This document shows positions 44,001 to 54,899 of a stretch of 64,000 nt of DNA, piece after piece. Within the stretch, counting starts at the first letter, position 1; each line of letters starts with the position of its first letter. Location of the stretch: the NCBI RefSeq assembly GCF_036588685.1, contig NC_086380.1:67282180-67346179 (forward strand), given 5' to 3'. The notes under the pieces were generated by a model that was not told where the DNA came from, did no database searches, and was given only the letters and a program-made list of their open reading frames with translations. The DNA is from Mytilus trossulus. Its lineage: Eukaryota; Mollusca; Bivalvia; Mytilida; Mytilidae. Position numbers and translations under genes: made by a program.

Positions 44001-44405
44001 ATCTGTCACTATGGCCATATATAATAGATATAAAAATAAGTGGTATGAGTGCCAATGAGACAAATCTCCATCCAAGTCACAATTTATAAAAGTATACCAT
44101 TATAGGTCACTTAGACACTTCAAAACGGAGCCTTGGCTCATAACGAACAGCATATGCATCATTCTCAAAAATTAAAAGTGTGAACTGTCGACAACGGACA
44201 TGTTTGTCTCTAAGGTTTTTTTTGTTGTTTTTTTTTAATTTTGTTGTTTCTGCTGCTCTCTAAATATTCAACTAAACAAGAGGAAGGAATTAAAAGCTCA
44301 TGGTAGTAAATGGTTCATCATTCAAACATCAGTGAATCGCAGTCGATGCTAACGTTAAAGCTACTTACACAAAAGAACTGCAGACGTTATGTAAACACTT
44401 GCCAT
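41065..44405 (-). CDS. Secreted C-type lectin, four exons
   Basis: Exons: 44405-44369, 43854-43751, 42732-42627 and 41291-41065, all with GT-AG borders and matching phases (1, 0, 1). The protein is about 157 residues. A signal peptide (MASVYITSAVLL, then LVGVVLS) spans exons 1 and 2. One carbohydrate-recognition domain follows: CPSGDLSFGGKCYYF, CKARGGQLASINSKAED, then WEDGTSLAYSNWGPGQPDN, EDCVTLY, KWADVNC and YICEAR. Six cysteines give the long-form domain. QPD suggests galactose-type binding with calcium, and WAD replaces the usual WND. Such lectins bind microbial sugars in mussel immunity. The stop TAA overlaps a strong donor (aag|gtaagt), so a further 3' exon is possible. Confidence 0.87.
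42278..42550. repeat. Three imperfect direct repeats in a lectin intron
   Basis: The block agttggaacttcattatctt plus tattatttct occurs at about 42338, 42440 and, more diverged, 42518. Each is preceded by ggt.gatcaa.ttta and followed by accaaaaac. Confidence 0.75.
42805..42870 (-). repeat. Repeat A fragment in a lectin intron
   Basis: tcattttggtcttttgtgga, agttgtctcattggcaatca and ccacaacttctttttgta, the end of A in reverse. Confidence 0.65.
43100..43410 (+). repeat. Interspersed repeat E in a lectin intron
   Basis: gaattgagaaaggaaatggg, acgacaacccgaccatagag, aatgtagcgagaaactcccg, tccttcagctggcctc and gcaaatttgcggcggggtt. A fragment is at 15895-16030. Confidence 0.65.
44030..44190 (+). repeat. 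Repeat A variant fragment in a lectin intron
   Basis: agtggtatgagtgccaatga, caaatctccatccaagtcac, then ataggtcac and ggagccttggctcataacga; the same order is seen at 52793-52995. Confidence 0.65.
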
Positions 44406-44448
44406 GATCGCCAAATAATCTCTGTGGTCTTTAGATCTATCGTGTCAC

Positions 44449-44460
44449 ATATATATATAA
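44449..44460 (-). promoter_or_regulatory. Candidate TATA box of the lectin gene
   Basis: On the minus strand ttatatatatat lies 44-55 bases upstream of the ATG at 44405. That spacing allows transcription to start 15-25 bases before the ATG. The assignment rests on position and composition only. Confidence 0.5.
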
Positions 44461-44564
44461 GTTGTCCCAGTGACTTATCTTGATTCAATCTAAGTTAAAT
44501 CCAAGGAGCGGAGTTCAGGATGATACAGCAGACATCCGTAGTTTGAAATAAAGGTCGTGTGTTC

Positions 44565-44735
44565 GTAACTGGAATGATACTAGTTACTAATACCAGTCAT
44601 AGGAGGTCAATGCTAGTAATGTCTTTAAACGGAACGATACTAAACCAGGAACAGTAGGTCAAATACTAGTAATGTCGACTTTAAACGGAATGATACTTAA
44701 ATCCAGTTACAGTATGTTGAATAATGTACAGAAGA
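44565..44735 (+). repeat. Three tandem units of 56-60 bp upstream of the lectin gene
   Basis: Each unit begins ggaa.gatact and contains taccag..a.ag.aggtcaa and ctagtaatgtc, ending tttaaac. Copies start at about 44571, 44631 and 44687. They lie in the lectin's 5' flank. Confidence 0.65.
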
Positions 44736-45404
44736 TCTTAATTCACTAAAAACATGTTTCCTTATCGATGGCTATTTTCTTAGACTATAGTACTGTACTG
44801 TAATTCATGCAATTCCCTGGGCCGTAATTCTGATATGATTTTTGAGATTTCAACATTTATAACACGTACGTTATATATGACTATACATTTTCTGGTTTTT
44901 CTCAATGGAAATCATTTTTGATAATATCAGTTATTGACTCTTGATAAAGTTGATGCAGGTATTTATAATCCCCAGATATATGATATTCACAAAGGCCAAT
45001 GAGGTCATATCTCTGGGTTGAAAAAGCATTGTATCAACTGTAATCAGAAGTCAAGATACTGTTTTAATACTTATTATACCATGTGCTTTTGCAGTTGCTA
45101 ATTTTCATATAATGTGGAAATTTTCAATAAAGTTTACAAAAAACAAATACATTAAAAACAAAAAAACAAGTGGAAGAGAAAAATTACACCGAATATCATA
45201 TATCTCTTTAGGGTTAATAAATCGTTACATCAACCTCATCAAACGTCATTAATGGTATAATATTCATTAATCTATGGAATAACGCGGTAGATTTAAACTA
45301 GACTGACTGAATTTTTTGTTTACTTAATTCCCGACTTTTCAGTGGCTCTTGTGGTCTAGGTAAATTTTTGATAGATTTCTTGTAAAATGGGCGTCAAGTT
45401 GGTT

Positions 45405-45712
45405 ACCTATTCCCTATTCCCTATTCGTTACCTATTCCCTATTCCCTATTCGTTACCTATTCCCTATTCCCTATTCGTTACCTATTCGTTACCTATTCCC
45501 TATTCCCTATTCGTTGCCTATTCGTTACCTATTCCCTATTCCCTATTCGTTACCTATTCGTTACCTATTCGTTACCTATTCCCTATTCCCTATTCGTTGC
45601 CTATTCGTTGCCTATTCCCTATTCCCTATTCGTTGCCTATTCGTTACCTATTCCCTATTCCCTATTCGTTACCTATTCCCTATTCCCTATTCGTTACCAA
45701 TTCGTTACTCAT
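45405..45712 (+). repeat. Outer minisatellite of the foldback, left copy
   Basis: Mixture of 11-base units ttacctattcg and ttgcctattcg with 7-base units ccctatt. The mirror copy is at 52018-52380 in reverse. Confidence 0.9.
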
Positions 45713-45719
45713 TTGATTT

Positions 45720-46377
45720 TAATATCCTTCCCCCTTTTTAATTATGGCATGGAATAGTTTAATATGGCTGCCGTTACCATGGAAACGGCACAATTGTGAA
45801 AAAATCAGTTTTTGGTTTTTGGTGAACTGTTTTGATATGCTTCAACTCAGAATCATCATATTTTGAAACAATGTAGGTGCATGCCCACTATGTTCAGGTG
45901 TTGGATGATTTTGGCGATCATTGGAACTACTATGTTGCTATGGAAACTACACCAAAATTTTAAAAATTCTCCAAATGCTCAAAACTTCATGAAACTTCAC
46001 AGTAATGATGAGCAACATTGGTAGATGTGTCACTTGGAGTTGGAATTTCCAAAACAGGTCTTGTTACCATGGAAACAATGCAAAAAGGTCAAAAATTTCA
46101 AAAATACGAATTTTGAGTAAACTGGATGAAACTTTACAGGAATGGTAACTGGCATAGGCAGAGTTGGATTTTGAAGTTAGAATTTTCAAAATGACCGCCG
46201 TAACCATGGAAACAGCAAAAATATCAAAAATTTCAAAATGTTCAAACTTAATGAAACCTTGCAAAAATGTTACTAGACATCTGTAGATGCACTCTTTGAC
46301 TTTGGAATTGTCAAAATGGCTGCCGCTCACCTGGTAATAGGGGGAAGGGTGCCATCCGTTATTGCTAGCAATTACAA
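45720..46377 (+). repeat. Arm zone with repeated GTTACCATGGAAAC-like motifs
   Basis: The words cgttaccatggaaacggc, ttgctatggaaac, ttgttaccatggaaacaatg and cgtaaccatggaaacagc recur at roughly 110-140-bp steps. Each is followed by aaaa.t and an antisense-mirrored copy at 51357-52012. The word resembles an X-box, the RFX-factor binding site, with one mismatch. Confidence 0.7.
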
Positions 46378-46611
46378 AACTAGTTGTTAATACTCTTACA
46401 TATGGTAATAGTTCTAAATTTGTAGAGGTAAAATGATATTTTTATGACCTATTTATATGTGTTTGTGCTCAACCGATCCTTTTACTTCATGTTCGATACG
46501 CATTTGTTCCTTACTTGTTTTTTATACGTTCTACCTTTTAACTGCTTTATGTCCGTATGTTTGAAGATGGATCTTGGTTCGACGGGATGAAATCACCGTG
46601 TTAGCGCTTGC

Positions 46612-46930
46612 ATACAAAAGAAGATGTGGTATGATTGCCAATGAGACAACACTCAACATTAGACCGAAATGACACAGAAATTATCAACTATAGTTCACTG
46701 TACGGCCTTCAACAATGAGCATATCCCAAACCGTGTAGTCACCTATAAAAGGCCCAGACATGACAACCTCATACAATTCAAACAGCAAAACTGACGGCCG
46801 TATTTCATATACAAAAAAATAATGGAAATATGTAACACAAAATCAAACGATAACTACTTAATTTCAGGCTCTTGTCTAGGGACAGGCACACACTAACATA
46901 ATGTGGTGGAGTTAAACATGTAAGAAGGGT
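46612..46930 (+). repeat. Repeat A copy within the left arm of the foldback
   Basis: agaagatgtggtatgattgc, caatgagacaacactcaaca, tgtacggccttcaacaatga and tgtggtggagttaaacatg. The mirrored copy is at 50785-51115, so both arms carry the same insertion. Confidence 0.8.
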
Positions 46931-46939
46931 GTACATCGT

Positions 46940-49900
46940 TTCGGAGCATGCTATTACCTTGTTTAATTCGTTCCATCACTCGCTTATAATTCGCTTATAA
47001 TACGAGTATCTTACGTTACACCTTTTAAAACATCATTTTCAATTGTTTTGTTGTCTCTGGTGGAAGATTTGGGCTCTTAGAGGTGATATAACTCTATAAG
47101 TGCATTTGTATCCGTTCCAGCGCTCGGATAATACCCTGTTAAATATTCGTTACCTATTCACTTATAGTACGTTTGTTGTACGTTGCACCTTTTAGAAAAG
47201 GATTTTCATTTAAATTCACATCTCTGGTGGTAATAATGTGTTCATATAGATCAAATACCCCTATTACCGCGTATATACCCGTTCCAGCGCTCAGTTAATA
47301 CCCTGCTACTAATTCGTTCCTTATTTGCTTTTAATGCACGAGGTATACGTTGCACCTTGAAATAAATCGTTTTTCAATTGTGTTCATGTCGCTGGTGGTA
47401 ACAATGTGTTCTTAGAGATGAAATGACCTTATTAGAGCGCATGAACCCGTTCCAGCACTCGGTTAATACCCTGTTACCTATTCGTTACCTATTCGTTACC
47501 TATTCACTTATAATACGTTTGTTGTACGTTGCACCTTTCAGAAAATGATTTTTAATTGTCTCGATGTCTCTTGTGGTAACAATGTGTTCTTAGAAATGAA
47601 ATTACCCTATTAGCGCGCATGTACCCGTTCCAGCGCTCAGTTAATACCCTGTTACCGATTCGTTACCTATTCACTTAAAATACGTTTTCTGTACGTTGCA
47701 CCTTTTAGAAAAGGATTTTCAATTGTGTCCGTGTCTCTGGTGGTAACAATGTGTTCTTAGAGATGAAATGACCCTTTTAGCGCGCATGTGCTCGTTCAAG
47801 CGCTCGGTTAATACCATGTTACCTATTCGTTACCTATTCGCTTTTGATACGTTTGTTGTACGTTGCATCTTTGAGAGAGAAAAAAATTCAATTAAGTTCA
47901 TATCTCTGGTGGAAATAATGTGGTCTTATAGATGAAATACCCCTATTAGCGCATATGTACTCGTTCCAACGCTCGGACAATACCCTGTTACTTATTCGTT
48001 CCTTATTTGCTTTTAATGCACGAGGTATACGTTGCACCTTGAAATAAATCGTTTTTTAAATGTGTTCATGTCTCTGGTGGTAACAATGTGTTCTTAGAGA
48101 TGAAATGACCCTTTTAGAGCGCATGTACCCGTTCCAGCGCTCGGTTAATACCCTGTTACCTATTCGTTACCTATTCACTTTTAATACGTTTGTTGTACGT
48201 TGCACCTTTTAGAAAAGGATTTTTAATTGTCTCCATGTCTCTTGTGGTAACAATGTGTTCTAAGAGATGAAATTATCCTATTAGCGCGCATGTTCCCGTT
48301 CCAGCGCTCGGTAAATACCCTGTTACCTATTCGTTACCTATACGTTACCTTTTCACTTATAATACGTTTGTTGTACGTTGCACCTTTAAGAAAAGGATTT
48401 TCAATTGAATTCATATCTCTGGTGGTAATAATGTGTTCTAATAGATGAAACACCCCTATTAGCGCGCATGTTCCCGTTCCAGCGCTCGGTTAATACCCTG
48501 TTACCTATTCGTTACCTATTCACTTAAAATACGTTTTCTGTACGTTGCACCTTTTAGAAAAGGATTTTCAATTGTGTCCGTGTCTCTGGTGGTAACAATG
48601 TGTTCTTAGAGATGAAATGACCCTTTTAGCGCGCATGTGCTCGTTCAAGCGCTCGGTTAATACCATGTTACCTATTCGTTACCTATTCGCTTTTGATACG
48701 TTTGTTGTACGTTGCATCTTTGAGAGAGAAAAAAATTCAATTAAGTTCATATCTCTGGTGGAAATAATGTGGTCTTATAGATGAAATACCCCTATTAGCG
48801 CATATGTACTCGTTCCAACGCTCGGGCAATACCCTGTTACTTATTCGTTCCTTATTTGCTTTTAATGCACGAGGTATACGTTGCACCTTGAAATAAATCG
48901 TTTTTTAAATGTGTTCATGTCTCTGGTGGTAACAATGTGTTCTTAGAGATGAAATGACCCTTTTAGAGCGCATGTACCCGTTCCAGCGCTCGGTTAATAC
49001 CCTGTTACCTATTCGTTACCTATTCACTTTTAATACGTTTGTTGTACGTTGCACCTTTTAGAAAAGGATTTTTAATTGTCTCCATGTCTCTTGTGGTAAC
49101 AATGTGTTCTAAGAGATGAAATTATCCTATTAGCGCGCATGTTCCCGTTCCAGCGCTCGGTAAATACCCTGTTACCTATTCGTTACCTATACGTTACCTT
49201 TTCACTTATAATACGTTTGTTGTACGTTGCACCTTTAAGAAAAGGATTTTCAATTGAATTCATATCTCTGGTGGTAATAATGTGTTCTAATAGATGAAAC
49301 ACCCCTATTAGCGCGCATGTTCCCGTTCCAGCGCTCGGTTAATACCCTGTTACCTATTCGTTACCTATTCACTTATAGTACGTTTGTTGTACGTTGCACC
49401 TTTTAGAAAAGGATTTTTAATTAAATTCATATTTCTAGTGGTAATAATGTGTTCTTATAGATGAAATACCCCTATTAGCGCGTATGTACCCGTTCCAGCG
49501 CACAGTTAATACCCTGTTAAAAGGTGCAACGTACAACAAATATATTAAAAGTGAATAGGTAACGAATAGGTAACGAATAGGTAACAGGTTATTTACCGAG
49601 CACTGGAACGGGTACATGCGCACTTATATGGTCATTTCATCTCTAAGAACACATTGTTACCACCAGAGACACGGACACAATTGAAAACCTTTTTCTAAAA
49701 GGTGCAACGTACAACAAACGTATTATAAGTGAATAGGTAACGAATAGGTAACGAATAGGTAACAGGGTATTTACCGAGCGCTGGAACGGGTATATGCGCG
49801 CTAATAGGGTAATTTCATTTCTAAGAACACATTGTTACCACAAGAGACATGGAGACAATTAAAAATCATTTTCTAAAAGGTGCAACGTACAACAAACGTA

Positions 49901-50780
49901 TTATAAGTGAATAGGTAACGAATAGGTAACGAATAGGTAACGAATAGGTAACAGGGTATTAACCGAGCGCTGGAACGGGTTCATGCGCTCTATTAAGGTC
50001 ATTTCATCTCTAAGAACACATTGTTACCACCAGAGACATGAACACAATTAAAAAACGATTGATTTCAAGGTGCAACGTATACCTCGTGCATTAAAAGCAA
50101 ATACGGAACGAATAAGTAGCAGGGTATTAACTGAGCGCTGGAACGGGTAATACGCGCTAATAGGGGTATTTCATCTATAGGAACACATTATTACCACCAG
50201 ATATGTGAATTTAATTGAAAATCCTTTTCTAAAAGGTGAAACGTACAACAAACGTATTATAAGTGAATAGGTAACGAATAGGTAACGAATAGGTAACGAA
50301 TAGGTAACGAATAGGTAACAGGGTATTAACCGAGCGCTGGAACGGGTTCATGCGCTCTATTAAGATCATTTCATCTCTAAGAACACATTGTTACCACCAG
50401 AGACATGAACACAATTAAAAAACGATTTCCGAACGCTGGAACGAGTACATATGCGCTTATAGGGGTATTTCATCTATAAAAACACATTATTACCACCAGA
50501 GATATGAACTTAATTGAAAATTCTTTTCTAAAAGGTGCAACGTACAACAAACTTTTTAAAAGCGAATAAATAACGAATATTTAACAGGGTATTATCCGAG
50601 CGCTGGAACGGATATAAATGCTCTTATAGAGTTATATCACCTCTAAGAGCCCAAATCTTCCACAAGAGACAACAAAACATTTTAAAATGATGTTTTAAAA
50701 GGTGCAACGTAAGATACTCGTATTATAAGCGAATTATAAGCGAGTGATGGAACGAATTAAACAAGGTAATAGCATGCTCC
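46940..50780. repeat. Central satellite: units of about 170 bp, inverted at 49516
   Basis: The unit is ccgttccagcgctcggttaa, taccctgttacctattcg, cacttataatacgtttgttg, tacgttgcacctttt, ctctggtggtaacaatgtgt and a closing tagcgcgcatgta. About 14 units face right before 49516 and about seven face left after it. Each carries one to four ttacctattcg words, the same word that makes the outer minisatellite. Confidence 0.9.
47672..49369 (+). repeat. Recent tandem duplication of 849 bp
   Basis: 47672-48520 and 48521-49369 are almost identical over five satellite units (for example cggacaatacc against cgggcaatacc). This explains why the left arm is longer than the right. Confidence 0.85.
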
Positions 50781-50784
50781 GAAA

Positions 50785-51115
50785 CGATGTACACCCTGCT
50801 TACATGTTTAACTCCACCACATTATGTTAGTATGTGCCTGTCCCTGGACAAGAGCCTGAAATTAAGTAGTTATCTTTTGTTTTTTTTTGTTGCATATTTC
50901 CGTTTATTTCTTTGTATATGAAATACGGCCGTCAGTTTTGTTTTTTGAATTGTATGAGGTTGTCATGTCTGGGCCTTTTATAGGTGACTACACGGTTTGG
51001 GATATGCTCATTGTTGAAGGCCGTACAGTGAACTATAGTTGATAATTTCTGTGTCATTTTGGTCTAATGTGGAGTGTTGTCTCATTGGCAATCATACCAC
51101 ATCTTCTTTTTTATG
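50785..51115 (-). repeat. Repeat A copy within the right arm of the foldback
   Basis: Mirror image of 46612-46930: aactccaccacattatgtta, attgttgaaggccgtacagt, gttgtctcattggcaatcat. Confidence 0.8.
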
Positions 51116-52017
51116 CAAGCGCTAACACGGTGATTTCATCCCGTCGAATCAAGATCCATCTTCAAACATACGGACATAAAGCAGTTAAAAGGTAGAACGT
51201 ATAAAAAACAAGTAAGGAACAAATGCGTATCGAACATGAAGTAAAAGGATCGGTTGAGCACAAACACATATAAATAGGTCATAAAAAGATCATTTTACCG
51301 CAACAAATTTAGAGCTATTACCATATGTAAGAGTATTAACAACTAGATTTTTAATTGCTAGCAATAACGGATGGCACCCTTCCCCCTATTACCAGGTGAG
51401 CGGCAGCCATTTTGACAATTCCAAAGTCAAAGAGAGCATCTACAGATGTCTAGTAACATTTTTGCAAGGTTTCATTAAGTTTGAACATTTTGAAATTTTT
51501 GATATTTTTTTACTGTTTCCATGGTTACGGCGGCCATTTTGAAAATTCTAACTTCAAAATCCAACTCTGCCTATGCCAGTTACCATTCCTGTAAAGTTTC
51601 ATCCAGTTTACTCAAAATTCGTATTTTTGAAATTTTTTACCTTTTTGCATTGTTTCCATGGTAACAAGACCTATTTTGGAAATTCCAACTCCAAATGCCA
51701 CATCTACCAATGTTGCTCATCATTACTGTGAAGTTTCATGAAGTTTGGAGCATTTGGAGAATTTTTAAAATTTTGGTATAGTTTCCATAGCAACATAGTA
51801 GTTCCAATGATCGCCAAAATCATCCAACACCTGTACATAGTGGGCACCTACATTGTTTTAAAATATGATAATTCTGAGTTGAAGCATATCCAAACAGATC
51901 ACCAAAAACCAAAAACTGATTTTTTTCACAATTGTGCCGTTTCCATGGTAACGGCAGCCATATTAAACTATTCCATGCCAAAATTAAAAAGGGGGAAGGA
52001 TATTAAAAATCAAATAA

Positions 52018-52380
52018 GTACATTGTAACGAATAGGTAACGAATAGGGAATAGGGAATAGGTAACGAATAGGTAACGAATAGGGAATAGGGAATAGGGAA
52101 TAGGGAATAGGTAACGAATAGGCAACGAATAGGGAATAGGGAATAGGCAACGAATAGGCAACGAATAGGGAATAGGGAATAGGTAACGAATAGGCAACGA
52201 ATAGGGAATAGGGAATAGGTAACGAATAGGGAATATGGAATAGGTAACGAATAGGCAACGAATAGGCAACGAATAGGGAATAGGTAACGAATAGGCAACG
52301 AATAGGGAATAGGGAATAGGTAACGAATAGGTAACGAATAGGGAATAGGTAACGAATAGGGAATAGGGAATAGGTAACCA
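52018..52380 (-). repeat. Outer minisatellite of the foldback, right copy
   Basis: Units cgaataggtaa, cgaataggcaa and aatagggaa, complementary to the left array. Confidence 0.9.
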
Positions 52381-52392
52381 ACTTGACGCCCA

Positions 52393-52475
52393 TCAATCTC
52401 TGTGTCATTTTGGTCTCTTTTTGAGAGTTGTCTCATTGGAAATCATACCCCATAGCCATCTTTTTTTATATATAT
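52393..52475 (-). repeat. Repeat A end fragment at the foldback border
   Basis: aatctctgtgtcattttggt, gttgtctcattggaaatc and ccatctttttttatat, the end of A in reverse. Confidence 0.65.
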
Positions 52476-52487
52476 ATACACAATCTG

Positions 52488-52790
52488 CATAGGTTTGAAC
52501 GTTGTTTGTTCCAAATATCACTGAAGATTCATTTATTTTCAAAATCCGGATATGGTGTACCAATTTGTGCACCTCATATTTGCGGTTTACAATCTTTTAC
52601 CTACATGTAGGATTATCTGTCTGGAATTAAATTATAATAATTAAGATCCATTTTTTACATCTGGTGATCCCGCGTTTATTTGGCAATCGTCATGGCAGTC
52701 AGCAGTGTTTAAGAACGTATGTTATCGCCCTGCTAGTCAAATGCGTTTTTGTTATGTATATTTTATCACTTTTTTTATATAAAGTAGATA
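52488..52790 (+). mobile_element. Hammerhead element family 2, inactive copy
   Basis: Shares cataggtttgaacgttgttt, atccggatatggtgtac, gcacctcatatttgcggtt, ggcagtcagcagtgtttaag and cctgctagtcaaatgcg with 1085-1540. The CTGAAGA core is kept (52521-52527). GAAA has become AAAA (52541-52544) and stem II no longer pairs, so it should not cleave. Confidence 0.7.
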
Positions 52791-52792
52791 TA

Positions 52793-52995
52793 GGAAGATG
52801 TGGTGTGAGTGCCAATGAGACAACTCTCCATCCAAATAACAATTTAAAAATTAAACCATTATAGGTTAAAGTACGGCCTTCAACACGGAGCCTTGGCTCA
52901 CACCGAACAACAAGCTATAAAGGGCCCCAAAATTACTAGTGTAAAACCATTCAAACGGGAAAACCAAGTGTCTAGAAAGTTCAACATAACTACAA
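52793..52995 (+). repeat. Repeat A variant
   Basis: ggaagatgtggtgtgagtgc, caatgagacaactctccatc, gtacggccttcaacacggag, ccttggctcacaccgaacaa and attcaaacgggaaaacc. Confidence 0.7.
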
Positions 52996-53568
52996 ATTTG
53001 AACCGACATAACGCAAAATAGCCATGCATTGCTATAGAATAGAAATTTGCCAATTTGATGGTTTAAGTAAAGATATTTCAAATTTCAATCATAGACAAAA
53101 TAGCATATTTTTTTCTGTTTATATATATTGGTGCAAGCAAAATAATCACTTTTTTTTTGGGGGGGGGGGATTTTAATACAATGAATTCTTCACATCTTGT
53201 CATTACAAAGGATAGAGCAATTTAGTGGTTTTCAACTTTTATGATGGGCTCAGCTTACATACATTCAAGACAAAATAAATATAAAACTTGCCTGTTTATA
53301 TTTCGGCAAAAAGAAATAGTGTCGAAACAGTTATGGTGGCGAACCGATATTAGGCCGAAATCACATATATTTACAAGATGGCTGCGCCCATGTGGAGACG
53401 ATTTGGCGTTCAGTTGTCATATAAAAGTTCTAATTATTCGTTGGGTAAAAAATATAAATTATCATCAATTGTGTATTTTATGATAGATAGTTAAATAGAG
53501 GTTTGGTGTTGAATCAAGGCCAAGTTTTCGAGACTTGTTTCAATAATATGTGGTAACTTTTACACTCT

Positions 53569-53885
53569 AAATCACAGGCACTTGTTTCTATCTAAATATA
53601 AGTTGATAGCGGGTCTTCCTATGGATAGAAACAAGTGCCTGTGCTCAAGATAGTTTTATTTAAAAAGTTTTATTCCAAAAATTACTAGGCCGAATAATTA
53701 TGAGGTCTTGATAGGCTATCATATTGCTTTGCCATCTTGCAGGGTGTTAATTAGTCCTTTAATATCAGTCACAAGCACTTGTTTCTATCCATTAGAAAAC
53801 CCACTATCAACGTATATTTACGTGCTTGTGAATAAAGGTTGACAGTGAGTGGGTCTTCCTATGGATAGAAACAAGTGCCTGTTAT
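53569..53885. repeat. Nested inverted repeats around CACTTGTTTCTATC
   Basis: 53572-53594 (caggcacttgtttctatct) pairs with 53620-53641 (gatagaaacaagtgcctgtg). A second pair is 53773-53790 and 53861-53881. The block gggtcttcctatggatagaa is repeated at 53607 and 53850. Two related small hairpins, or one element with duplicated ends. Confidence 0.7.
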
Positions 53886-54339
53886 ATTAGTGGTAAGTTT
53901 ACTAGTACAAGTTTGTCAGTGCAAAATATATATTAACTTACCGGTAGCTAAAAATAATATGCATCCGAATCAAAAGAAGATAATATTAATATGAGGCATG
54001 CACAACCTGTGAAAGGGGACGAAGTCTGTATGATTTTTTTTTTTGTAACTCCAAAATCTGTTAAAAAAGAATTGGAAATACCGTAACATTTTCAATTTTT
54101 GGTAATTTCATTCTGTTGTTAGGGATTTTCCTTGTGACGTTATTTAAGTTATGACATCATGTTCAATGTAAACAAAGAAATATGATCATCAGGGAATGTT
54201 TATTCATATCAAAAACAAAGAATTATTAAGAATGTAATTGGTATTGTGTTCCTTGAGTTCCTATAAATTTTAGGCTGAGAAAAAAAAAGTTTCCAGTAAC
54301 CCGGCCAACTCTGTTTTTTTAGCCCAGACCCTAATTTTT

Positions 54340-54895
54340 TTATTGGATCTCTTTTTTTTTTCATCATTGGGGTATCTAGTTTAAAAAATGTGTCCAGTGA
54401 CCTGGCCAATCAACCAAGTTACATGTAGCTGCCATGGCTAAAAATAGAACTAAGGGGTAAAATGTAGTCTTGGCTTATATCTCAAAAACCAAAGCATTTA
54501 GAGGAAATCTGACTTGAATAAAAATGTTATAGATAGAGATAAAACTGTAAACAGCAATACTGTACAGCAAAGTAAGACCTAAAAATAAGTCAACATGACC
54601 AAAATGGTCAATTGATCCCCTAAGGAGTTATTGCCCTTTATAGTCAATTTTTAACAACTTTTATAAAATTTGTAAATTTTTACTAACATTTTCCAATGTA
54701 ACTACTGGGCCAAGTTAATTATTGATAGAGATAATTGTAAGCAGCAAGAATTTTCAGTAAAGTAAGATCTACAAACACGTCACCATCACCAAAACACAGT
54801 TTTCTCATGAATCCATCTGCTTTCTTTGTTTGATATTCACATACACCAAGGTGAGCGACACAGGCTCTTTAGTTTAGAGCCTCAAGTTTCATATA
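54340..54895 (-). repeat. Repeat G, reverse partial copy
   Basis: catcattggggtatctagt, tgtccagtgacctggcc, gccatggctaaaaatagaac, caaaatggtcaattgatc and ggtgagcgacacaggctctt match G in reverse. Confidence 0.75.
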
Positions 54896-54899
54896 AAAG

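Larger units (their letters stand above)
45387..52392. mobile_element. Giant foldback element, about 7 kb, with satellite arms
   Basis: The ends atgggcgtcaagttggttac and gtaaccaacttgacgcccat are perfect complements. Moving inward, each layer on the left is mirrored on the right: an 11-bp-based minisatellite (45405-45712 / 52018-52380), a unique-looking zone (45720-46377 / 51357-52012), a second zone (46378-46612 / 51115-51352), a repeat-A insertion (46612-46930 / 50785-51115), and an array of about 170-bp units (46940-49516 / 49517-50780). The turn is at about 49516. The left arm is longer because of an 849-bp tandem duplication. No transposase is encoded. The ORFs of the IPYSLPIRYLF type are satellite artefacts. 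Confidence 0.85.

Noticed and set aside
45387-52436. ORFs of 75-150 residues rich in IPYSLPIRYLF on both strands
   Set aside because: They are translations of the 11-base and 7-base minisatellite units and appear in all frames.
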